Origin: Zizania palustris
Lineage: Eukaryota; Streptophyta; Magnoliopsida; Poales; Poaceae
Assembly: GCA_019279435.1 (NCBI GenBank)
Contig: JAAALK010000082.1
Coordinates: 13,966,594 to 14,030,593 of the forward strand
DNA: 64,000 bases
Reading direction: 5' to 3'
Shown in pieces: positions 55,854 through 64,000 of the stretch; positions within the stretch are counted from its first letter, which is position 1; every line of letters begins with the position of its first letter. The notes beneath the pieces were generated by a model, which was not told the origin of the DNA, ran no database searches, and was given only the letters and a program-made list of their open reading frames with translations. The position numbers were made by a program, and so were the translations under genes.

Positions 55854-58800
55854 TTACTCGAATAACTCGGGGTATTGGGTTTTCAGTTCGTATTCTTTTT
55901 CCCAAGTGGCTTCTTCGACGGGATGGTTGTTCCATTGGACTTTGCAGAAGCGAACAACGCGACTTCTGGTTACTCTCTCCTTGGTTTCCAAGATCTTGAT
56001 GGGTCTTTCTATGTAGGTCAAGTCTTCTTGGACATTGAGCTGTTGAAGGTCGGCTTGCTCAGTGGGTACACGGAGGCACTTCTTCAGCTGAGAGACATGG
56101 AACACATCATGAAATCCTGCCAATGATGGAGGCAGTTCAAGTTGATACGCCACTTCTCCTTGTCGTCGGAGGATCTGGAAAGGTCCGACGTAGCGGGGTG
56201 CTAGTTTGCCTTTCATGTTCAACCTTTGAGTGCCACGGAGGGGAGTGACTCGGAGGTAGACATAATCGCCCTCCTCAAAGGCTAGGTCCCTTCGACGGTT
56301 GTCGGCATAGCTCTTTTTCCTGGACTGGGCTGCCTTCAATCGGTCTCTTATGATCTTAACCTTCTCTTCAGCTTCTCTCAATAAGTCAGTCCCAAACAGT
56401 TGTGACTCTCCGGTTTGATCCCAGAGCAACGGCGTTCTGCACTTACGCCCATAGAGTGCTTCGAACGGGGACATTTGCAGGCTGGCTTGATAGCTGTTGT
56501 TGTAGGAGAACTCTACATATGGTAAGTTCTTGTCCCACATTCCGCCAAAATCTAGAGCACAAGCTCTAAGCATATCCTCCAATATCTGGTTGACCCTTTT
56601 GGTTTGACCGTCGGTCTGTGGATGATAGGCGGTGCTAAAGTTCAGCCGGGTGCCGAGTTCCTCTTGAAGGTTCTTCCAAAACTTGGAGGTGAACTGACTT
56701 CCACGGTCAGATACAATCTTCTTAGGAACTCCGTGAAGGCACGCGATCCGGGTCATATACAACTCAGCCAACTTGGCGACGGTGTACGTTGTCTTGACCG
56801 GGACGAAGTGAGCTACCTTGGTGAGTCGGTCGACGATCACCCAGATAGAATCATGACCAGCTTGGGTCCTGGGCAGTCCCGTGATGAAGTCCATCCCTAT
56901 CTCTTCCCACTTCCATTCAGGGACCTTGAGAGGTTGAAGCAGTCCGGCAGGTCTCTGGTGCTCTGCCTTGACTCGCCGGCATGTGTCGCACTTGGCCACA
57001 TACTCAGCTATTTCTCTCTTCATGCTGACCCACCAATATTTTTCCTTCAGGTCTTGATACATCTTTGTACTCCCGGGATGAATGGAGTATAATGTATCAT
57101 GGGCTTCTTGAAGGATGAGGGTCTTCAACTCTGGTTTGTCGGGTACGCAGATCCGGTTTCCGAACCAGATGGTACCATGCTCATCCTCGGAAAATCCGGG
57201 GGCTTTACCCTTCCTCATGTTCTGCTGGATTTCCAGGATGTCCGGATCTTCCTTCTGCTTTTCTCGGATCTGGCCTATCAAGATAGGCCGAGATTCCAAG
57301 GCAGCGAGGTACGCTCGAGTGGTGATCCCTAGGTTTAGCCTTTCCATCTCCTTATAAAGTAAAGGAGCTTGGTCTTGAATCATGATGGCATTGCAGTACC
57401 CTTTTCGACTAAGGGCGTCTGCCACCACGTTCGCTTTGCCCAGATGATAATGGATGCCCAAGTCGTAATCCTTGATCAGTTCCATCCATCTCCTTTGCCT
57501 GAGGTTCAGATCTGGTTGGGTGAATATATACTTGAGGCTCTTGTGGTCGGTGAAGACCTCACACCGGTTTCCCACAAGGTAATGTCTCCATATCTTCAAG
57601 GCATGAACCACGGCTGCTAGTTCCAGGTCATGGGTTGGGTAGTTCAGCTCATGCGGTCTCAACTGCCGGGAGGCGTAGGATATCACCTTCCCTTCTTGCA
57701 TTAAGACGCATCCCAATCCTTGACGAGAGGCATCACAGTAGACGTGGAAGTCTTTCCGGATGTCTGGCAAAGTCAGAATGGGAGCTGACACTAGCTTCTT
57801 CTTGAGGGTCTGGAAGCTTTCTTCGCAGTCGGGGGTCCATTCAAACTTCACTTCCTTCTGCAGAAGTCTGGTCATAGGCTTGGCGATCTTGGAAAAATTC
57901 TCGATGAACCGGCGGTAGTATCCGGCCAATCCGAGAAAACTCCGGATCTCGGTCACGGTCGTTGGCTGTAGCCAGTTGGTTACCGCTTCCACGGTGGTTG
58001 GGTCCACTGCTATTCCTCCGACAGATATAACATGGCCGAGGAACTTCACCTCAGACGACCAAAATTCGCATTTGCTGTATTTGGCGTACAGTTGCTGCTC
58101 CCTTAGCTTTCCGAGAGTCAGACGGAGGTGAGTCTCGTGTTCTTCCTTGGTCTTGGAGTAAACGAGGATATCGTCGATGAATACCACGATGAACTTGTCC
58201 AAGAACTCCATGAATACATTGTTCATCATGTTCATGAAAAAGGCCGGGGCATTCGTGAGTCCGAACGACATCACGGTGTACTCGTAGAGTCCATAGCGGG
58301 AGGTGAAGGCAGTCTTGGGTATATCTTCTTCTCTGATCCTCAACTGGTGATAACCTGACCTGAGGTCAATCTTGGAAAACACCGAGGATCCTTTCAGCTG
58401 ATCGAACAGGTCGTCGATCCGAGGCAATGGGTATTTGTTCTTGATGGTCACGTCGTTCAGGGCTCTATAGTCCACGCACATCCTCTTGGTCTTGTCTTTC
58501 TTCATGGCAAAAATAACCGGTGCACCCCAGGGTGAGGTACTCGGTCGGATGTAACCTTTCTGCTCTAGGTCTTCTATGTTGCTCTTGACTTCGGCTAGTT
58601 CATTGGCGGCCATCCGGTATGGGCGCTTGGAGATTGGAGTGGTCCCGGGGACAAGCTCGATTCTGAATTCGATGTCCCGCTTGGGAGGCATTCCGGGTAG
58701 ATCTTCAGGGAAGACGTCCGCAAACTCCTTGACTATAGGCACCTCTTCAAGGGCTATCGAGCGAAGGGATGCTCCGAGTGGCTTGCGACTGGTCATCCGA

Positions 58801-60320
58801 AAGGTGACGGTTACGCCTTCAGGATTGGTCACCATGACGGACTTGTTGGCACAGTCGATCACTCCCTTGTGCTTCATCAACCAATCCATCCCTAGTATAA
58901 GGTCGAGTCCGGTGCATTGGATGAGGACAGGCTCGGCCCGAAACAGTACTCCTTGGATGTCAAGTTGAACCTTAGGGCTGTATAAGTGGGCTGAGGTCCT
59001 ATTGCCGGGGGTGGCAATCACCATGGGAAATGGTAGAGGGAGCACGTCCAGATTGTTTGTCTTTACAAAATTTTCCGAGATGAAGGAGTGGGTTGCTCCA
59101 GAGTCAAATAATATGACAGCCGGTACGGAATTCACAGTAAACGTACCGAGCACGACTTCAGGAGCCTCCTGAGCTTCCTCTGCGCTGATGTGGTTGACGC
59201 GGGCGCGAACCGCCTGGTTGGGTGCCGCGCCTTGAGTCTGCTTGGGGTGGGGACACTGGTGCGAATAGTGCCCTTCCTTGCGGCAGTTGAAGCAGACGAC
59301 CGGCCTTCCTTGGCGATCCTTCAAGATAGGGGCCTTGGCGGCTGGTGTCGGCTGAGCGGCCGGAGCTGGTGGAGCGGGGCGAGGATGCCCGGCGTTGGAT
59401 CCACCGGCTGGGTGAGGTGGCCTGTAGGCGGGCCGAGGATGGTAGGCGGGCGCTGGTGGCGGAGGGACGAAGCGGGGCCTCTGAGAGTTCGCCTGCTGAT
59501 GCTTGAAGGCGATCATCTTCCTCTTCTTGAGGTCCAGCTTGTTCTGCTTAGTCTCTTGGATGAGCGCTTTGTTGACCAGCCGCTGGAAGTCGGCGAAGTC
59601 GGCGGCGACGAGCTGGATGGACAGCTCATCCTTAAGTCCCCTGAGGAACTTGGCTTGGCGGAGGGCGTCGGTGCGCACTTCCTCCGGTGCGTAGCGGGCG
59701 AGGCGGTTGAACTCATGGAGGTACTCCATGACAGTCCTGTTGCCTTGTTGCAGGTCGCGGAACTCCTGCTGCTTGACCGCGATGACACCGGCGGGGACGT
59801 GGGCGGCACGAAAGGCGATGGTGAACTCCGCCCAAGTCACCACGTGGCCCTCAGGCTGGGACTCACGGTAGTTGTCCCACCATTCCGCGGCGGGACCCTG
59901 GAGCTGGTGAGTGGCGAAGGCCACTCGCTCCCGGTCGGTGCATGGGAGGAGGTCGAGCTTCTTTCCGATGGTGCGAAGCCAATCTCCGGCCTCCATCGGG
60001 TTGGTGGTGCTCGAAAAGATGGGCGGACGCACACGCAAAAACTCGGAGAGTTGCGGGGCGGGTGCGGGTGCTGGTGCGCGAGGGACGGGCTCCCCGTTCT
60101 GCAGACGGTCCAACTGAGCCTGCTGGTGCTGCATTTGGGTGAGGAGGGCGGTGATCAGGTGGTTCTGATTCGCCATCATCTCCGCCAAGGTGGGGTGGTT
60201 GGCGGAAGGCGACCCGGATTGACGCGGGCCCGTTGCACCCCAGTTGGGCACAACACCCTCGGGCGCATCACGGCTTCCTCCTGCTCCGTTGTTGGAGCCG
60301 GTGTTCTGGTGTTCGGCCAT
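55854..60320 (-). CDS. gag-pol: Tekay-B gag-pol polyprotein with chromodomain
   Basis: One open frame of 1488 codons from the ATG of MAEHQNTGSNNGAGG (the frame runs 27 codons further up, but Tekay-A starts here too). Domains: capsid; CCHC knuckle CFNCRKEGHYSHQC near 342; protease FDSGATHSF near 402; RT with FIDDILVYS near 713; RNase H CDASRQGLGC near 858; integrase zinc finger near 1087-1120 (CDTCRRVKAEHQ); catalytic Asp in GMDFITGLP (about 1145) and in SDRGSQF (1205); a C-terminal chromodomain (VRFCKVQWNNHPVEEATW) that should guide integration to marked chromatin. The third catalytic residue, Glu of GQTERVNQ, is Lys here (residue 1241), so integrase should be dead. No frameshift or stop. Confidence 0.9.
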   Translation of the reverse strand: MAEHQNTGSNNGAGGSRDAPEGVVPNWGATGPRQSGSPSANHPTLAEMMANQNHLITALLTQMQHQQAQLDRLQNGEPVPRAPAPAPAPQLSEFLRVRPPIFSSTTNPMEAGDWLRTIGKKLDLLPCTDRERVAFATHQLQGPAAEWWDNYRESQPEGHVVTWAEFTIAFRAAHVPAGVIAVKQQEFRDLQQGNRTVMEYLHEFNRLARYAPEEVRTDALRQAKFLRGLKDELSIQLVAADFADFQRLVNKALIQETKQNKLDLKKRKMIAFKHQQANSQRPRFVPPPPAPAYHPRPAYRPPHPAGGSNAGHPRPAPPAPAAQPTPAAKAPILKDRQGRPVVCFNCRKEGHYSHQCPHPKQTQGAAPNQAVRARVNHISAEEAQEAPEVVLGTFTVNSVPAVILFDSGATHSFISENFVKTNNLDVLPLPFPMVIATPGNRTSAHLYSPKVQLDIQGVLFRAEPVLIQCTGLDLILGMDWLMKHKGVIDCANKSVMVTNPEGVTVTFRMTSRKPLGASLRSIALEEVPIVKEFADVFPEDLPGMPPKRDIEFRIELVPGTTPISKRPYRMAANELAEVKSNIEDLEQKGYIRPSTSPWGAPVIFAMKKDKTKRMCVDYRALNDVTIKNKYPLPRIDDLFDQLKGSSVFSKIDLRSGYHQLRIREEDIPKTAFTSRYGLYEYTVMSFGLTNAPAFFMNMMNNVFMEFLDKFIVVFIDDILVYSKTKEEHETHLRLTLGKLREQQLYAKYSKCEFWSSEVKFLGHVISVGGIAVDPTTVEAVTNWLQPTTVTEIRSFLGLAGYYRRFIENFSKIAKPMTRLLQKEVKFEWTPDCEESFQTLKKKLVSAPILTLPDIRKDFHVYCDASRQGLGCVLMQEGKVISYASRQLRPHELNYPTHDLELAAVVHALKIWRHYLVGNRCEVFTDHKSLKYIFTQPDLNLRQRRWMELIKDYDLGIHYHLGKANVVADALSRKGYCNAIMIQDQAPLLYKEMERLNLGITTRAYLAALESRPILIGQIREKQKEDPDILEIQQNMRKGKAPGFSEDEHGTIWFGNRICVPDKPELKTLILQEAHDTLYSIHPGSTKMYQDLKEKYWWVSMKREIAEYVAKCDTCRRVKAEHQRPAGLLQPLKVPEWKWEEIGMDFITGLPRTQAGHDSIWVIVDRLTKVAHFVPVKTTYTVAKLAELYMTRIACLHGVPKKIVSDRGSQFTSKFWKNLQEELGTRLNFSTAYHPQTDGQTKRVNQILEDMLRACALDFGGMWDKNLPYVEFSYNNSYQASLQMSPFEALYGRKCRTPLLWDQTGESQLFGTDLLREAEEKVKIIRDRLKAAQSRKKSYADNRRRDLAFEEGDYVYLRVTPLRGTQRLNMKGKLAPRYVGPFQILRRQGEVAYQLELPPSLAGFHDVFHVSQLKKCLRVPTEQADLQQLNVQEDLTYIERPIKILETKERVTRSRVVRFCKVQWNNHPVEEATWEKEYELKTQYPELFE

Positions 60321-60525
60321 CTTCTGAATATACCAAGTGATAGAACAAAAGATGACGAACCAAAAATTTAACCAAAGATAACATATAGGATTCAAGCACA
60401 TAAATATATCAAGTGGTATAAATTGTTCATTACAATCAAGTTTTTATTCTACCCATGACACACTCGTCGTGGGCAGCACCACATACAAAATCATGATTTT
60501 TATTTAAATTCGCGTCTCCTAACGC

Positions 60526-61305
60526 CTACTCGCCACCGGAGGCAGTCTCCGTACTCTCGGAACCACGAGTGCGCGGCTCCAGAGAGATGGTGGGCTCGAG
60601 AAAATTCTCGATAATGGAGTCAGAGACGAGGCCGGGGCGTGGAGGAGGGGCGCTGGTAGAGGGCCTGGCGGGGGAGGGTCGCGGCGGGATCCTCTTGGGG
60701 CGAGGGAGGGGCTCACGGATGGGCTTCTTCTTCCTTGGAAGAAGAGGAACCATCTCAGCGATGTCCTTCTGCAGCTGCATGATCTTGCGCTGCAACTCGC
60801 CGTTCTGCTGGATCAAGTTCTTCGTTTCTTCACGAAGGAACTCAACCGCCTCATGGTGCTCGTCGGCGTCGAGCACCGCCTCAGTGTGGAGATCATCCAT
60901 GGCCTGCAGAAGACGCGACTGCCGAGCCATGACCGGATCACGCACGGAGTGAACTCCGAGGTAGATGCTACGGTGGGCTCCGGGAGTACGCTTCGGCACA
61001 AGCCGGAAGGACGAGTTCTGAAGACGATCGTCGTAGATCATCCTCAACTCCATGAGGGCCTAGAGGGCGACTCGTTGGCACGCGACGTCGAAAGTCGGGC
61101 CACCAAGTGCGGTGGTGTAGGGCGGCAGATGTTCTCCGGAGCTGTGGACGGTGAGGGAGACGTCACAAGGCCCGGCGAACTCGTCGGGGTACACTCCTTG
61201 AAATTCGGGTTCGAAGAGAAACCCGAGGAAGGTGAGCATCATACGGAGCTCCCGGACGAAGCCCTCGTAGTGGCGGCAGTAGCTGTGGACTTGGTAGACA
61301 GGCAT
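60526..61305 (-). pseudogene. Tekay-B ORF0 with one stop codon
   Basis: Same protein as Tekay-A ORF0, from ATG 61305 (MPVYQVHSYCRHYEG) to 60526. A TAG at 61060 replaces a Gln codon and splits it into 81 and 175 codons. Elsewhere identity with the Tekay-A copy is high, including the coiled coil and the basic proline-rich tail. It lies 123 bases after the primer site and 205 bases before gag. Confidence 0.8.
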
Positions 61306-61427
61306 CTACAAAACAGCAAGTTGAATAAAAGTGAGGAGAGAAACAAAGTTTATGAAGTAGATTTTCGAGAAATAATTTCCTGTGGCTAATGGCTAGGCGG
61401 GTCTGTTTGGCTTCCTACAGTCGAGTC

Positions 61428-61440
61428 GGCTCTGATACCA
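61428..61440 (-). promoter_or_regulatory. Tekay-B primer binding site
   Basis: Minus strand TGGTATCAGAGCC, three bases from the LTR; initiator Met-tRNA type. Confidence 0.88.
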
Positions 61441-61658
61441 TCTTGTAGCGCCCCGATTTAAACAAATCGAGACATTATTGAATTTCCATAGAAAAACAAT
61501 AATACAAGAGGTTCATCATGCGACAACGTACATACGACAATATCCATGGTACGCATACCATATTTATTACAACATTGTTTTAGTAAAAACAGTAATAAAA
61601 TAATTAAACAGCGGCATGACGAACGTCTTCTTCAGGATCTTTCTTCTCGACTGGGTCG

Positions 61659-61690
61659 CTACTCCAGACCGTCTTCAAAGTAAGCATCCT
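61659..61690 (-). other. Tekay-B LTR: candidate terminal acidic exon
   Basis: Minus strand CCCCACAG then codons for EDAYFEDGLE and TAG; counterpart of 43241-43272 and 52716-52747. Confidence 0.4.
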
Positions 61691-62742
61691 CTGTGGGGTC
61701 CAACGGGTATGAGTACAAAAAGTACTCAACAAGCCACCGCAAATGCAAATAATAATGCAGGATAATAAACAAGGAAGGGTAATGGCTAACATTGCGGAAT
61801 AAAGCAGTTGCAGTTATGGCATTTAGTGTAATCATATTTTAATCATGCGGAAAGTAAACATGATCATCATCAACATCAACTAACTCGAGGAGTACGTTTT
61901 ACCTCCTCGCACAACAGTCCTTACATGTCAATCCATCATGCACATATATATTCAAAGTAAACTAACTGGGGGATGTCACGCAACCCGCCCTTGACCGTGG
62001 GCTCGGCTTTTCGAAAAGATTTAAGACTCTGATCAGAGATGTACTACTGTACCCACAAGGCACGCACTCATCCCAACGAGATGACCCATTTCACGGGAAC
62101 TCGTGCCAAAACCTCAATATGAGATGTTCCAAGCGATAACCACCCGCTCTAGGTTTCGCCGGCGCGCCGGGCCGCATCCCGGCTAACGTCACACCCCCTT
62201 TTGCGCCACATTGGTACAAGTCACCCGCAGGTGCAACTTGACCCATCTCCAAATGGTGGCCTCGGTTTGGAACAACCCATACCTTAGTTAGGACTTACCC
62301 ACTAGACTTGTGGTTAGTACGTAAGTGTATTGCAACGGATCCCTCAGACCGGTCCTTATAGTGCCCCGGGTGCTACCGACCAATGCCCTAGCTTGCACCC
62401 GGAACCCACCATGCATACACTCACAACCATGACTCATCACCAACAGAATTTCCAAGGATAAGAAGTAACGGGGATCATATAATAGAACCATTTTGCTACG
62501 ACTCATTTTTATCCTATAGCGGCCGTGTCAATACTTTGGACACTAGCTAATATCATTGATCATATGGTGACAAGGAGGTTAGGCGAGATAGCATGGCTTG
62601 GGTTGCATATCAAGGTCGGGGGATCCTAAATAAATATAATGTAAGGGTTCATTTGACTAATGCATATATAACCTATGTATTTTAGCGATAGTCAATTCAA
62701 ACATGGCTTCAATATGTTCAAAAGAATGGTTTGGTGACTTGC

Positions 62743-62808
62743 CTTGTTCAGCAAAGGGAGAGGGAGGGACTTCGGGGAAGTACTCCGGCTCCTCGGCGAC
62801 GTCGTAGT
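62743..62808 (-). other. Tekay-B LTR: candidate 66-base acidic exon with GC donor
   Basis: Minus strand exon between a T-rich AG and AAG/GCAAGT; codes for EEPEYFPEVPPSPFAEQ. Confidence 0.4.
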
Positions 62809-64000
62809 CTTTTTAATATAGTAAAGTAAAATAAAAAGAACACAACATTCAATCAAACCATATAACATTACATTATAAGCACATAAGTTAAAGTTGGTTT
62901 GGTTATAAATAAAATAAATCCAATGGTTAAGGTTCTGTGGTTTATTTTATAAATAAATTCTAAAGGAATTAAAGAGTTGTCCTTTTTAGAGAGGGGTTCT
63001 AAAAGGGTTTATTTTCAATTTTAAGTCCTTTAACAAAATTTAGAATTGAAGGTTCCATAGGAAACCTAGTGATTTATCCATGTCAACAGGAGATAAATAA
63101 ATATAAACTTTACTGGAATTTAAATAATTAAATTTTACATTTTTAACCTAAGGGCATTTAAACATTCATTTAAATAATCATGAAATGTTCAATGTAAACC
63201 TACTGTTTTTATTGCATAAACATGTAGAGAATAATTTTATGAATTTTCTGAAGTTGGAATGGTAATTTTTAGAGTTCAAATGCATTAGATATGAATTTTA
63301 CAAGTTTAAAAGCATTTCTGGAATTTATTTTCAAATTTTAATTCCCTCGGGTCCACGGTGAGCCAGGCCCACGGTGAACCCGCGCACTGTGCGCGTGCGC
63401 CGGGTCGATCTGGACCGTCGGATCCAGATCCGACGCGCGAGGGCGAGGCGGGGCGCGTAAGTGACTACGGACGGCCAGGATTAAAACATTCGAAGGGGTA
63501 CCACGTGGACGCACGAGATTAAACGCGGGGTTTTAAAACCAACGGACGCACGAGATCGCACCGTACCGCTTCACTCAGATCCGACGGCCCGGATTAAACC
63601 GAACAGATGATTTAATCCCGAGCGTTGGGTCTAGATCGCACGGCCAGGATTGAATCCGGCACAGTGCGTGTCGGGGGGGTAAAGTACCCCTTCTTCCCCG
63701 ACTCCGGCGATGCGACGGCGAGCGATTCCGGCGAGGTTGAGGGTTATCTAGCCTATCTAGGACTAAAAACGGAAAGGGGGTACCGAGGGGGACAAAAGGA
63801 TACCCTTGCGGTGTTCCGGGGTCGACGGGGTGAGGCCGGCGACGAGCGGTGGCGGCGAAGGTCCTCGGTTCCTCGGCGGGGACGGCGATCCGGCGAGGTT
63901 CGTCGTCGATGGAGTGGTGGCCGGGGTCGGTGAGGTTCCGGCGGTCACGACGGTGCGGTCGGCGTGGACGGAGAGGGGCTCTGGCGACGGCGAGCGACGG

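Larger units (their letters stand above)
54139..64000 (-). mobile_element. Tekay-B: near-complete chromovirus (Ty3/Gypsy)
   Basis: Minus-strand element with 3' LTR (partly in the gap), polypurine tract, gag-pol in one frame ending in a chromodomain, ORF0, primer site and a 5' LTR that runs off the right edge. The chromodomain and Met-tRNA primer site place it with the Tekay/Del chromoviruses. The closely matching LTRs suggest the youngest insertion in the window. Confidence 0.88.
61444..64000 (-). repeat. Tekay-B 5' LTR, cut by the window edge
   Basis: Opens TGTAGCGCCCCGATTT on the plus strand. About 2557 bases are visible of an expected 3.4 kb. It aligns with 43037-45590 of Tekay-A and, inverted, with Tekay-C. 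Confidence 0.9.

Noticed and set aside
60321..60401. 27-codon extension of Tekay-B gag-pol upstream of MAEHQ
   Set aside because: Tekay-A starts at the matching ATG and its upstream sequence does not match; the extension reads as leader.

Overview
The window is a block of plant nuclear DNA made almost entirely of nested LTR retrotransposons. I found no host gene, rRNA, tRNA or CRISPR array. The mix points to a grass (Poaceae): Sirevirus Copia elements with large gag and no env-like ORF, TAT-lineage Ty3/Gypsy elements carrying a spliced antisense gene, and Tekay/Del-type chromoviruses with GC-rich 3.4 kb LTRs. This is inference from family content, not a species call.

Layout. 1-5505: minus-strand TAT Gypsy element (TAT-1), gag to integrase, broken, with its 5' LTR at 5011-5505. 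It sits in the LTR of a decayed plus-strand Sirevirus remnant (Sire-2, to 8483) that keeps gag but has no pol. 8484-11322: the end of another Copia (RT, RNase H, long 3' UTR, LTR). 11323-13071: unresolved repeat DNA, perhaps a minus-strand LTR. 13072-14058 and 24890-26650: an old, broken copy of the TAT antisense gene (T0), split by a complete Sirevirus (Sire-1, 14059-24884, 1982-bp LTRs, AATTC target duplication, near-intact gag and pol). 26664-46420: a minus-strand chromovirus (Tekay-A), truncated in integrase and split by a complete TAT element (TAT-2, 28765-40488, 521-bp LTRs, CCATC duplication). 46421-47356: pieces of a TAT LTR and of a Gypsy RNase H. 47357-49555: a minus-strand Sirevirus-like LTR. 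49556-53138: plus-strand chromovirus LTR and leader (Tekay-C), running into a 1000-N gap. 54139-64000: minus-strand chromovirus Tekay-B, with a full-length gag-pol frame and near-identical LTRs.

How the parts work together. Each family supplies its own LTR promoter, tRNA primer site, capsid (gag), protease, reverse transcriptase/RNase H, integrase and polypurine tract. Three accessory layers stand out. (1) TAT elements carry, between pol and the 3' LTR, an oppositely oriented gene with its own TATA box, introns and poly(A)-like signal. (2) The chromoviruses carry an extra ORF between primer site and gag. (3) The chromovirus LTRs hold two exon-like acidic coding segments that join in frame through a GC-AG intron in all three LTR copies; I rate this the most novel lead. 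Most stop codons in the decayed copies fit C-to-T change, as expected of methylated repeats.
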